64,000 bases of DNA, taken from assembly GCF_002887595.1 (NCBI RefSeq), contig NZ_PEBU01000018.1, positions 1 to 64,000 of the forward strand. The letters run 5' to 3'. The stretch comes from Bowmanella denitrificans (lineage in GTDB: Bacteria; Pseudomonadota; Gammaproteobacteria; Enterobacterales; Alteromonadaceae). The position numbers were made by a program, and so were the translations under genes. This document shows positions 8,892 through 18,242 of the stretch, in pieces. Position 1 is the first letter of the stretch, and each line of letters starts with the position of its first letter. The notes beneath the pieces are model-generated. The model had not been told where the DNA came from and made no database searches. It saw only the letters and a list, made by a program, of their open reading frames with translations.

Positions 8892-10528
8892 TGCGCGGTG
8901 ATATTCTTAAGACCTATAAAACCCTGCATACCTGGACAGGGTTGATTGGCGGTATGGCACTGTTTATCTGCTTTTTTGCCGGTGCCCTGACCATGTTCAA
9001 ACCCGAGCTGGATCGCTGGGTTAGTCCGCCAGTGCAGCAACTGCCCTGGGTGGAAGAAAGTCGGTTGTCTCTGCTGGTGGAAAAAGCCATTGCTGAACAC
9101 CCGCAAGCTGCCAACAGCTTCACTTTGCATGTGCAGCACAACGAAGGGGTTGAGGCGCCCATGAGCTGGCGGATACGCAGCAAAGACGATAGCAGCACCT
9201 ATTGGCTGGCCAGCCTGGATGCGGATAACCGCCTGATGGTGCGCCAGCATGAACCCTCCCAACTGGCCCATCTGGTGGACATGCTGCATCAGACCGCTGG
9301 TATACCCGGTGAAGGCCACCATATGTGGGGCGTGTATGTGATGGGAGCCGTGTGTTTCCTGTATGGACTGGCATTGCTATCCGGGGTTATTTTATTGCTG
9401 CCTTCCCTGGTGAAGGATTTCCTGCTGCTCAGGCGGCAGAAAACCAGCAAACGCTTCTGGCTGGATGCCCACAATGTTATCGGCATTACCAGCTTGCCGT
9501 TTCATATCCTGATTGCCTGGACTGTGGTGGTATTCGCCTTCCATGACCAGATTTATGACGGTCTGGAAGCGCTGGTGTATCAGGGCGAACCTGCGTTTGC
9601 CCGTGCCGAAGCTGACCCGGATGCGCCTGTCTTTAATACCGCGGAGTTGCTGATGCCGACGCAAATGGCGCCGGTCATTACTAAATTGTCAGCAAACTTC
9701 CAAATATACGAAGCCAGTTATTCCAGGGTGCAGGGTAACACGCCGTCGGTACGCATTGCTGGCAGTGATAAAGCGCATATGGTACGTGCTCCGTCGTTTG
9801 GCTTTGTCAGCTTGCAGCCATACACCGGCGAGGTACTGGATAAGGATTACCTGCCAGGTTATGAAGATGGCTGGCTGGATATGGTAATCGCGGTATTTGC
9901 CCTGCATTTTGGCAGCTACGGTGGTGACACCATCCGTTGGGTGTACTTCATGCTGGGCTTATCCGGTGCCTTTATTTTCTATAGCGGTAACCTGCTTTGG
10001 ATTGAAAGTCGCAGGCGCAAACAGCGCGAAGCCGGACAAGTGGTAGAGCAGCAAAAAAACGCCCGTTTAATGGCCTCGGCCACCGTAGGCGTTTGCTGGG
10101 GCTCGGTTGCCGGTGTCGCCTTGGCGATGAGCATAGGTAAGTGGGTAAGTGCCACCGGCGGTGATGCCAACAGCGCCTATCTGTGGGTGTATTATCTGGT
10201 GTTTTTAAGTGCGCTGGCCTGGGCCTTTATTTGTGGCCCGGCCAAAGGGGCTGTGCATATACTGGTGCTTTGTGCCCTGGCTTGCCTTAGCATTGTGCTA
10301 AGTGCTTTGGCTGCCTGGCTGATTGGCCCGCCACATTGGTGGCATGCCGGATTGGCGATGGTGGAGGTGACGGCCCTGCTGTTTAGTCTGATATTTGCCA
10401 ATATGGCGATAAAGATGCACCGGCGCGCACGCTGTGGTCCACAGGACAGTGTCTGGGCCTATGCTGAGCGGCCTGTTGCAACCGAATTACCCGCAGGTAT
10501 AAAACCCGTGTCTGCCAGTAAGCCTTAA
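8891..10528 (+). CDS. PepSY-associated transmembrane protein
   Basis: About 545 residues. The N-terminus KTYKTLHTWTGLIGG is the typical first helix of PepSY_TM proteins, followed by a periplasmic PepSY region and further helices (HNVIGITSLPFHI, then FYSGNLLWIESRRRK), with four extra C-terminal helices. Histidines within the helices suit haem or iron binding. Such proteins are thought to be inner-membrane ferric-siderophore reductases that release iron after uptake. The start at 8891 follows AAGGAGGCGCC and overlaps the preceding stop codon. It is the last gene of the receptor operon. Confidence 0.8.
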   Translation: MRGDILKTYKTLHTWTGLIGGMALFICFFAGALTMFKPELDRWVSPPVQQLPWVEESRLSLLVEKAIAEHPQAANSFTLHVQHNEGVEAPMSWRIRSKDDSSTYWLASLDADNRLMVRQHEPSQLAHLVDMLHQTAGIPGEGHHMWGVYVMGAVCFLYGLALLSGVILLLPSLVKDFLLLRRQKTSKRFWLDAHNVIGITSLPFHILIAWTVVVFAFHDQIYDGLEALVYQGEPAFARAEADPDAPVFNTAELLMPTQMAPVITKLSANFQIYEASYSRVQGNTPSVRIAGSDKAHMVRAPSFGFVSLQPYTGEVLDKDYLPGYEDGWLDMVIAVFALHFGSYGGDTIRWVYFMLGLSGAFIFYSGNLLWIESRRRKQREAGQVVEQQKNARLMASATVGVCWGSVAGVALAMSIGKWVSATGGDANSAYLWVYYLVFLSALAWAFICGPAKGAVHILVLCALACLSIVLSALAAWLIGPPHWWHAGLAMVEVTALLFSLIFANMAIKMHRRARCGPQDSVWAYAERPVATELPAGIKPVSASKP

Positions 10529-10537
10529 TTAGCGATA

Positions 10538-11497
10538 TCAGGCGCGCTGATACAGCATCAGGGTATTTAACGTGGGATCACCTGGCTGACGCAGCATCTG
10601 GCCCTGCTGTTTAAAACCAAACTGATGCATAAATTGCTGCAACTCTGTCAATGCGTAAAAGTGCCGGCGCTCGTCGGCATTGTATTGCCAACTTTCCATG
10701 GTACCCATATTAAACACATCATGGGCCAGCGCCACCAAATGCCACATATGGCGGTTATGCACATCATGATCGCGCAGGATCAGGCAGCCACCGGGTTTAA
10801 GCTTGTCCCGCAAGCCACCGATAAACTGTTCACGCAAATCGACAGGGCAATGGTGAAAACCGATATACACGGTAATCAGTTCCAGTGACTGATCTGCTAT
10901 CTGGTCAAGCGCCGGTGCGTAGTCATTGAGTGCAAGCCAGTCTCCGGCCTGGGGGACTTGACCACGGTCCAGCATATCCGCCAGTGAATAGCCGGGGGCC
11001 CGCTCACTGATAAAGAGCCGCTGGCCCTGAATATCCAGTACTTCTTCCAGACTGTCGATATAGCGGCCACTGCTGCCGATTTCCAGGTATCCCTCAAAAC
11101 GCTTATCCGGCAATAAGCTACGGGTTTGCTCGGCCATCACCTGCTTTTGTTTTTGCAGGGCGGGTAAGGCGTAGCGTAAGTCAGCCAGCAGCGGACGGAT
11201 TTCATCCAGTTGCTGCTGTAAAAAGCCATATACCTGTTTGTCACTGCCAAATTCTTGCACCGCCTGATGAATCAATGCCTGCAATTGTTGTTCGGGGTAA
11301 AGGTGAAAGACATTTTGTAAAAACGGCAGGAATTCTTCGCGGCGGGTTTTATCGGCGTAGATATAACGAAAGTTACCGACTAATTGCTCGGCCTTGCCCA
11401 CGCTGCCGGACGCGGTAGCTTTTGCCGATGCCCGGGTGGCCATACCGGCCAGTATCAGGGCCGATAATTCAAGAAACTGGCGCCGGTTCAACCGCAT
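10538..11497 (-). CDS. SAM-methyltransferase-like protein with twin-arginine signal
   Basis: About 319 residues. The N-terminus has NRRQFLELSA followed by a hydrophobic stretch ending in ASAKA, which reads as a Tat signal peptide. The body has a class I methyltransferase-like fold: glycine motif YLEIGSSGRY near residue 118, then a region ending LKPGGCLILRDHDVHN. The start at 11497 has AAGGGA at good spacing; an ATG nine codons upstream is less supported. A secreted SAM enzyme would be odd because SAM is cytosolic, so the domain may have another role or the signal may be a false match. Divergent from the FAD oxidase gene. Confidence 0.6.
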   Translation of the reverse strand: MRLNRRQFLELSALILAGMATRASAKATASGSVGKAEQLVGNFRYIYADKTRREEFLPFLQNVFHLYPEQQLQALIHQAVQEFGSDKQVYGFLQQQLDEIRPLLADLRYALPALQKQKQVMAEQTRSLLPDKRFEGYLEIGSSGRYIDSLEEVLDIQGQRLFISERAPGYSLADMLDRGQVPQAGDWLALNDYAPALDQIADQSLELITVYIGFHHCPVDLREQFIGGLRDKLKPGGCLILRDHDVHNRHMWHLVALAHDVFNMGTMESWQYNADERRHFYALTELQQFMHQFGFKQQGQMLRQPGDPTLNTLMLYQRA

Positions 11498-11548
11498 GTT
11501 AATATCCCTTGCTGGAAGCTGCATAAATCATATCAGAAGGACCGCCGC

Positions 11549-13984
11549 ATGGGCACTGTGCTGAAAAAACTTCTCAAGCTGCCATTAAAGTTGCTGAAAT
11601 GGGGCGGAATCGCAATTTTGTTGCTGGGTATTGCTACCACCGCGGTGATCTGGTCAAGTGGTGACAGCCATTTTCTGCCGGAGCCGGGCCAACCCCTGGT
11701 CACCGATGTGACCCAGTTAAATCCGGCGGCGGTCACCAAAGTGATGACGCCACGCACCATCGAAGACATTGTCAGCGCGCTGCAGGACAGTCAGGGGCCG
11801 GTGTCCATCGGTGGCGGCCGCTTTAGTCAGGGCGGTCAGGTCAGCTATCCCGACAGTTTGCATCTGGATATGCGCCAGTTTAAGCAGGTGCTGAATCTGG
11901 ATGTGCAAGCCAAGGAAGTGACCGTACAGCCGGGTATTACCTGGCGTGACTTGCAGGACGTCATCGACCCGCATGATTTGTCCATACGTATTATGCAAAC
12001 CTATGCCAATTTCACTGTGGGTGGTTCAATCAGCGTCAATGCCCATGGCCGCTATATTGGCGAAGGGCCGCTGGCCCATTCGGTTAAGGCTTTAAAGGTG
12101 GTGCTGGCCGATGGTTCATTGATCAGCGCGTCCAGAGAGCAAAATCCTGATGTGTTTTTTGGTGTGATAGGCGGTTATGGCGGCTTGGGGGTGCTGGTGG
12201 AAGCCACCTTGTGGCTGACCGACAACAGCCGGGTCGAGCGCCAGGATCAGAAAATGCCTCTGGCCGATTATAAGGACTATTTCTTTGCCACACTGCGTGA
12301 TGATGCCAATCTGGTTTTTCATAACGCCGATATTTATCCACCGGATTTTACCCGGGTGCGGGCGGTCAACTGGCTGAAAACCGACAAGGCTCTGACCGTC
12401 AATGAGCGGCTTATTCCCAAGCAGGATAACTACTATTGGACACCGAAGCTGGCAAGCATTGTGGCGGATTACGACAGTGGCAAGTGGCTGCGGGAGAATC
12501 TGATTGATCCCCTGGTGTATGCATCGGACAAAGTCGAGTGGCGTAATTACGAAGCCAGTTATTCGGTGATGGAACTGGAGCCGCAGGACAGGCAGGATGT
12601 CACCTATGCGCTGCGGGAGTACTTTGTGCCGGTGCAAGAGTTTGATCGCTTCGCCGCCAAAATGGCCGAGATTTTTCAGCGCCACCAGGCCAATATTATC
12701 AATGTCTCTATCCGTCATGCCAAGGCCGACCCTGGCAGCCTGCTGGCCTGGGCCAGAACCGAAACCTTTGCCTTTGTGGTGTATTACCAGCAAGGTACCG
12801 ACCGCGAGGCGATGAAAAAGGTGAAGGCCTGGAGCCGCGAGATGATTGATGCGGTGGTATCTGTGGGTGGCAGTTACTATTTGCCTTATCAGGTGTTTGC
12901 TGACGAAAACCAGTTTCTGGCAGCGTATCCGCGCGCACCTGAATATTTTGCCCTCAAGCAGCGACTCGATCCGAATTATCGCTTTCGCAACAGTTTGTGG
13001 CGACAGCATTATCCGGGCGAGGCTATTCGTGGCAATCAGCAAGCCCGCTTTGCCCAGTATCAGCGCGGCGAGGAACAAACCTTACTGACCATTCCCGAAT
13101 GGTACCTGGTGTTTAATCCTAAAGAGTACGCCGCGTTTCTGGCATCCGCTCAGCATCCCAGTGAGTTTCCCTTTTTGGACAGCATCGACCGTTACTGGAC
13201 GCTGTACGATAGGGTGGTGGCCATGACAAAGGACAGGTATCCGCACAATGACGAATATCTGACCATGCTGCAGGTTATCGGCGTCAGCACCACAGTGGAA
13301 TATCTGGTTAAATGGGCCTACGAGCAAAGCATCGGCCGTTTCAGCCATTGGACCGCCAGCGCGCCGACTCCCGAAGAAGCGGTAATCGCCAACGCCCATC
13401 AGGCCTACAGCGAGCTTATTTTTGACAAGGCCTGGTATGAGTTTGACTTTGCTTACTGGATAGACAAAGTCTGGCAGGATACCGATTTTTGGGGCGAGAA
13501 TTTTATTCGCAAGCTGGAACGTAAGCTGGCCTTTACCCTGGAGTTTGGTTTTAAGCAGGGCTATGCGGCGTTAATTGGCTACGCGGCGGCGGCTACCTAC
13601 GAGCCGGCCGAAGGGCTGGTATATTTGTCCGCCTATGTGCCGGAACATATTCAGCTACCAGACAAGGTCAAGATTCTATACCAACAGGATGATGCCGCTA
13701 TTTTGAGCCTGCCAAGGTGGGGGGATTTTAGCCGCCTGATGCCGGACTTAGCCGCTGCTGGGGTGCGCTTTATTGATATTTCCGGCAATAAGCGTATTAG
13801 TGTGTCGGTGCTTATGGATGGCGAAATGCCGCTTGAGCATGGCAAACTGATGTTCAGCCTGCCGATGGTGGCCACGGCCGATACGCGGCAAGCCTATTTG
13901 TGGGTTCAGGTTGAACAACTGCATGCGCTGCTGAATGAACTGGCGCAAAAGCAGATCCGGCTTGAACACATTTATGATTTCTAG
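11549..13984 (+). CDS. Membrane-anchored FAD-linked oxidase with C-terminal extension
   Basis: Protein of 811 residues. One membrane helix (about 17-36) anchors it. Residues about 60-230 form a PCMH-type FAD-binding domain, with PVSIGGGRFSQGG, VTVQPGITWRDL and ANFTVGGSISVNAHG. An oxidase C-terminal region follows to about residue 500. The last 300 residues (from LLTIPEWYLVFNP) form a second globular region that I do not recognise, with a segment VSTTVEYLVKWAYE. The substrate is unknown; relatives oxidise sugar lactones or alcohols. It is divergent from the methyltransferase-like gene, 51 bp away. Confidence 0.75.
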   Translation: MGTVLKKLLKLPLKLLKWGGIAILLLGIATTAVIWSSGDSHFLPEPGQPLVTDVTQLNPAAVTKVMTPRTIEDIVSALQDSQGPVSIGGGRFSQGGQVSYPDSLHLDMRQFKQVLNLDVQAKEVTVQPGITWRDLQDVIDPHDLSIRIMQTYANFTVGGSISVNAHGRYIGEGPLAHSVKALKVVLADGSLISASREQNPDVFFGVIGGYGGLGVLVEATLWLTDNSRVERQDQKMPLADYKDYFFATLRDDANLVFHNADIYPPDFTRVRAVNWLKTDKALTVNERLIPKQDNYYWTPKLASIVADYDSGKWLRENLIDPLVYASDKVEWRNYEASYSVMELEPQDRQDVTYALREYFVPVQEFDRFAAKMAEIFQRHQANIINVSIRHAKADPGSLLAWARTETFAFVVYYQQGTDREAMKKVKAWSREMIDAVVSVGGSYYLPYQVFADENQFLAAYPRAPEYFALKQRLDPNYRFRNSLWRQHYPGEAIRGNQQARFAQYQRGEEQTLLTIPEWYLVFNPKEYAAFLASAQHPSEFPFLDSIDRYWTLYDRVVAMTKDRYPHNDEYLTMLQVIGVSTTVEYLVKWAYEQSIGRFSHWTASAPTPEEAVIANAHQAYSELIFDKAWYEFDFAYWIDKVWQDTDFWGENFIRKLERKLAFTLEFGFKQGYAALIGYAAAATYEPAEGLVYLSAYVPEHIQLPDKVKILYQQDDAAILSLPRWGDFSRLMPDLAAAGVRFIDISGNKRISVSVLMDGEMPLEHGKLMFSLPMVATADTRQAYLWVQVEQLHALLNELAQKQIRLEHIYDF

Positions 13985-14075
13985 ATGGCACATGTTGGGC
14001 GGCGGAAATTCGGTAGGCAAAGCCATGTAAATGCGGCATGCTAGTTATCTGTAGTATCTGCTATCGTGTGAAGGT

Positions 14076-15377
14076 GTGACGCAACACATTCAAACCCTTG
14101 TGAGTGGCATTGTTGACCAGTTATTGGACGCCGTCTGTGTGGTGGACGAGCAGGGCCGTTTTTTGTTTTTAAGCGCAGCCTGTGAAGATATTCTTGGCTA
14201 CAACCAGCAGGAATTACTGGGCCGTCCTATGCTTGAGCTGGTTCACCCTGACGACCGTCAACGTACTTTGGATGCAGCGGGTGAGATTATGAATGGTCAA
14301 CCCAAGCGTCATTTTGAAAACCGCTATATCCGCAAGGACGGCCGCGTCATTGATATTATGTGGTCTGCCCGATGGTTGGAGCATGAACGGGTGCGCGTTG
14401 CGGTGGCTCGGGATGTCACTGTGATTAAACGGGCTGAGCGGGTTAAGGCGGCAGTCTACAAGATTACTGAAACCGCTTACGGTGTGCAGGACCTGCAATC
14501 CATTTATCACAGTATTCATAAGGTGATTGCTGGTTTATTGGAGCAATGTGAGTTTTCTCTGGCGTTATTAGATACCGCCAATCATCAGTTAAAGTTGGTG
14601 TATGCCGGCGATGAACAGGGACCACAAGATGCTTCCGTGCTTAAACTGGATCCGGCCGTGTATCAGGTGGTAGCCAGTGGTGAACCACTAGGACGGCATC
14701 GACAACAACCGGGCAGTTCCATTCCTGCAGACTGTGACTGGATAGCCCTGCCATTGCGTGCCCAGGGCCAGGTGTTGGGAGCGTTAATCGTCAGTTGCCA
14801 TAATCATCTGTTGGGAAGGGATGAACAGCAATTACTGCAATTTGTCTGTACCCAGGTTGCCGCTACTATTGCCCGCAAACAGGCCGAGGAGAAACTGGTT
14901 TATCTGGCCAGTCATGATATTCTTACCAATCTGCCCAACCGTATGCTGTTTATGGACAGGTTTGATATGGCTTTAAAACAAGCGTCCCGCGCACAGTCAA
15001 GGCTCGGTTTATTGTTTTTTGACCTGGACAAGTTCAAACAGGTCAATGATGCCTTTGGCCATGATGTGGGCGATATGTTGCTGGTGGAAACCTCGCGCCG
15101 ACTGGAACAGGCGGTACGTAGTTCGGATACAGTGGGGCGTATGGGCGGCGATGAATTTACCCTATTGCTAAGCTTTATCAAAGATCAAAGTGATGTGGAG
15201 CTGGTGGTAGAGAAGATCCTGGAAGCCATGCAAACGCCATTCATATTAGGAGAGTTACAACTGCACATGTCTGCCAGTATTGGCATGGCTATTTATCCTG
15301 ATCATGGTGATTGTAAAGAAACCTTATTGCGGGTGGCTGACAGCCGCATGTATCAGGCCAAAAAAGCCCGTACATGA
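14076..15377 (+). CDS. PAS-GAF-GGDEF diguanylate cyclase
   Basis: Protein of 433 residues with no membrane helix, so probably cytosolic. A PAS domain (about 10-120, with CEDILGYNQQELLGRPM) is followed by a GAF-like domain (130-270) and a GGDEF domain (280-433). The active site is intact: FFDLDKFKQVND and GRMGGDEFTLLL. An allosteric I-site, RSSD, lies five residues before GGDEF, so product inhibition by cyclic di-GMP is likely. The start codon is GTG with AAGG close upstream. No EAL domain follows. The input ligand is not known. Confidence 0.88.
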   Translation: MTQHIQTLVSGIVDQLLDAVCVVDEQGRFLFLSAACEDILGYNQQELLGRPMLELVHPDDRQRTLDAAGEIMNGQPKRHFENRYIRKDGRVIDIMWSARWLEHERVRVAVARDVTVIKRAERVKAAVYKITETAYGVQDLQSIYHSIHKVIAGLLEQCEFSLALLDTANHQLKLVYAGDEQGPQDASVLKLDPAVYQVVASGEPLGRHRQQPGSSIPADCDWIALPLRAQGQVLGALIVSCHNHLLGRDEQQLLQFVCTQVAATIARKQAEEKLVYLASHDILTNLPNRMLFMDRFDMALKQASRAQSRLGLLFFDLDKFKQVNDAFGHDVGDMLLVETSRRLEQAVRSSDTVGRMGGDEFTLLLSFIKDQSDVELVVEKILEAMQTPFILGELQLHMSASIGMAIYPDHGDCKETLLRVADSRMYQAKKART

Positions 15378-15383
15378 CCCAAT

Positions 15384-16373
15384 TTATAAGGCATCTTTCC
15401 AGCGCTGTTTACCTACATGCAGTTTCAGCAGTTCCAGGCATTCATCCACCACCAGCAGCATTTCCTGATCCAATGCTTGCTCTTGCTGATTACTGGCACC
15501 CAGACCATGTTGTAGCAACTGGTCAATTTTATCCGGGGTAACATCAAGCAGCAGATTCGCCAAGGTTTCAATCACGATGCCCGAAACGGCGTTTTCCAGC
15601 ATTTTTTCCACGCCACTGCCCAGCACTGGTACCAGGCGTAAACGGCCAACCTGGGGATTGTCCCGCACCGCTTTGGTGACACTTTGCTGCACATGCTGGC
15701 GAATGACTTCACCGCTTTGTTCATCGGCCAGGGTGTGGCCCGAATGCACCAGTAATGCGGCCAGCCATTGGCACAACACCGGACGGCGAGCCGCCAGTAC
15801 CTGTGTCACGATATCGTCCAGCAGCGGTGAACCCTGGCGCAGGTCTTGCTGGGCATCGGATAATACTTTGATCACCACCCGGTCGCTGACTTCTTCCACA
15901 AACACCTGATAGTAGAAGGCAAAAAAACGGTACAAGGCGGTATCTCTGATATCGATGATCTTGTACTTCTGCAATCGGTACAAAATCGAAAATATGCGCA
16001 AAAAGCGCAGGATTCTGGCACCACCAACCGGGATGCAACCGACCAGATCGTACCAATGAATAAAAGGGTAAAAATACCAGCGCAGATAGTCTTTGCGATA
16101 AATCGCCACCGCCCAGCGCAATACAAACTCACTAAGGAAGATACCGACAAACACCAGATCGATAAGAATAAAGTTGGCATGCACAGGTTTGTACCAGTCC
16201 AACAGGGCAGGAGAAACCTGATTCAGAGAGTGGCGGACCAGCTCGGTTGCGTATAAAGAGTCGAACAGAATCAGAGTGAGATTAAGGATCAACAAACCCA
16301 GCATCACTAAGTCCAGCAAAAGCCAGGTGCCTTCATGGCTCTCCTTTAATCGCTTTAAACTGAAGTTAAGCAT
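15384..16373 (-). CDS. Voltage-sensor-like membrane protein without pore domain
   Basis: Protein of 329 residues. The first 150 contain four helices laid out like a voltage-sensor domain. S2 has LSEFVLRW, S3 has WYDLVGCIP, and S4 has ARILRFLRIFSILYRLQK with basic residues at roughly every third position. No pore loop or S5-S6 pair follows; instead there is a soluble helical region of about 170 residues. Such proteins are often labelled ion transporter, but a stand-alone sensor, proton channel or regulatory protein is equally possible. The gene is convergent with the GGDEF gene, with only 6 bases between their ends. Confidence 0.65.
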   Translation of the reverse strand: MLNFSLKRLKESHEGTWLLLDLVMLGLLILNLTLILFDSLYATELVRHSLNQVSPALLDWYKPVHANFILIDLVFVGIFLSEFVLRWAVAIYRKDYLRWYFYPFIHWYDLVGCIPVGGARILRFLRIFSILYRLQKYKIIDIRDTALYRFFAFYYQVFVEEVSDRVVIKVLSDAQQDLRQGSPLLDDIVTQVLAARRPVLCQWLAALLVHSGHTLADEQSGEVIRQHVQQSVTKAVRDNPQVGRLRLVPVLGSGVEKMLENAVSGIVIETLANLLLDVTPDKIDQLLQHGLGASNQQEQALDQEMLLVVDECLELLKLHVGKQRWKDAL

Positions 16374-16468
16374 GCTTGTTTACTCTACTTTCGCAGAGCA
16401 CACAGAGTTAAGAGCTTTTGTTACTCCGAGTCCTCTGCGGCTTTGCGGTGAACAATGTATTGTCTCAC

Positions 16469-18127
16469 TCAGATCCTGGTGACATCCACATGGACTTTGA
16501 GTTTCTGACCGGGTTGCAGATATTTGTTGGCGTTGAGCTGGTTCCAACGGGCCAGATCGTCAATCGCCACCTTAAACTTACCGGCAATACGTGCCAGTGA
16601 ATCACCGTTTCTGACCGTATAGGTGACGGTACGCATAATGGCATTGTCAGACTGCGTACTGGACACTTTATTCACCCAAATCACCAGCTTTTTACCCGGT
16701 ATTAAAGGATCTGTGGGGGCCATACCGTTCCATTTGGCCAGGCTACGTACATTGACGTCATACTTGCGGCTAAGATCCCATAAGGTATCGCCACTTTTAA
16801 CCTGATGGCTTAGTTGGTAAGAAGCACGAGGCTTAGCCTGGGTTTCGGCCAGACGCTGCTCGGCCGACAGGCTGTAATAGTCCATGGACTTCAGAGCGAC
16901 TGGAATAAGCAGGTGATCGCCAGCGCGGATCATATTGCCGTCCACTTCATTGACCTGCTGAATCACATCGACCGAGGTGTGATACTTTTTCGCCAGTTTC
17001 AGCAGGCTGTCGCCGCTTTTGACCTGATGGCGTACCCAGTTAAGGCGTTTGGATTCATCCAGATCATTGAGGGCAATCATAAAACTGTCGACCTTATCTA
17101 TAGGCAGCAGCAGGGTATGTGGGCCCTTCGGATCGGTGGCCCAGCGGTTATAGCCCGGATTCAGGGCATGTAGTTCTTCGACGCTCAGGCCAGCCATATC
17201 GGCCGCCAGGGCCAAATCAATTTGTGAGCCGACATCCACCACACCTGTAACCTGGCGATTTTCAATGGGTAGCCATTTGGCATCCCACTCGTCAGCCTTT
17301 TTAAGGATATTGGCCAGGGCCAGCAGTTTAGGCACATATGCCCGGGTTTCCCTGGGCAAGTCAAGTGACCAGAAATCGGTGCTTTTGCCTTTTCGTTTGT
17401 TGTCTTTAATTGCCCTTGCCACTCTGCCTTCGCCACTGTTGTAGGCTGCCAGAGCATGCAGCCAGTTGCCATCAAACATCTCGTTCAGATATAGCAGATA
17501 ATCCATTGCCGCCGTGGTGGATGCCAGAACATCACGACGACCGTCATACCACCAGCTTTGGCGCAGACCAAAACGCTTGCCTGTCCCTGGAATAAACTGC
17601 CACATACCGGCAGCCCGGCCATGGGAATAGGCGAATGGATCAAAGGCGCTTTCCACTATCGGCAGTAAGGCCAGTTCCATGGGCATATTGCGCTTTTCCA
17701 ACTCTTCGACAATCAGGTACAAAAAGGGCGCCGCGCGTTTACTGACTCTGTCCATATAGGCTGGATGTTTAAGATACCAGTCCTGCTGCACCTTAACCCG
17801 TCTGTCATCCGGTACTTCAAAGCTCAACTGCGAGCCGATACGCGACCATAGGTTAGTGATCTGTTGCACTTCTTCGGGATGATCAATCAGCTCAGGCACC
17901 GTTTCGATAGGATGGTTAATCTCTTCCACCGGATGGGTGATCGGAATCGTGCCTTCCTGTGCCACCTGACAACTTTCACTGTTGTGCTCAGCTTCCTCGC
18001 AGGCTTGCAGAACCTGAGCGGCAATTTCCAGTTCCTTGTCCTGCTGAATGTCCGACTGGCTGGTTTGCACCGTGGATACACAGGCGCTTAAACCCAATAG
18101 TGGGAAGATAAATAACAGCTTTTTCAT
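16469..18127 (-). CDS. mltD: Membrane-bound lytic murein transglycosylase D
   Basis: About 552 residues. A lipoprotein signal with lipobox LSAC lies at the N-terminus. The SLT domain (about 110-270) has the catalytic glutamate in PIVESAFDP plus GMWQFIPGTG and ALAAYNSGEG. Three LysM peptidoglycan-binding repeats follow, each beginning V(K/R)xGD(S/T)L. It cleaves glycan strands with formation of 1,6-anhydro-muramyl ends in the periplasm. The start was placed at the ATG of MKKLLFIF; a TTG 11 codons upstream is unlikely. The order mltD, gloB, yafS matches E. coli. Confidence 0.93.
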   Translation of the reverse strand: MKKLLFIFPLLGLSACVSTVQTSQSDIQQDKELEIAAQVLQACEEAEHNSESCQVAQEGTIPITHPVEEINHPIETVPELIDHPEEVQQITNLWSRIGSQLSFEVPDDRRVKVQQDWYLKHPAYMDRVSKRAAPFLYLIVEELEKRNMPMELALLPIVESAFDPFAYSHGRAAGMWQFIPGTGKRFGLRQSWWYDGRRDVLASTTAAMDYLLYLNEMFDGNWLHALAAYNSGEGRVARAIKDNKRKGKSTDFWSLDLPRETRAYVPKLLALANILKKADEWDAKWLPIENRQVTGVVDVGSQIDLALAADMAGLSVEELHALNPGYNRWATDPKGPHTLLLPIDKVDSFMIALNDLDESKRLNWVRHQVKSGDSLLKLAKKYHTSVDVIQQVNEVDGNMIRAGDHLLIPVALKSMDYYSLSAEQRLAETQAKPRASYQLSHQVKSGDTLWDLSRKYDVNVRSLAKWNGMAPTDPLIPGKKLVIWVNKVSSTQSDNAIMRTVTYTVRNGDSLARIAGKFKVAIDDLARWNQLNANKYLQPGQKLKVHVDVTRI

Positions 18128-18242
18128 AGGCTCACGGATTCTCTTGTTGTTGTGACGCAACCAGGCAATTCCTTGGAATCTTATCGGCCGTCAATTTCTG
18201 TGCTTCACTTAGCAAAGGCGAGTTGTGAAGCCATTGTAAAGA

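Noticed and set aside
12116-13078. Long minus-strand open frame of 320 residues inside the FAD oxidase gene
   Set aside because: It is the mirror of a well-supported coding sequence and its translation shows no domain.
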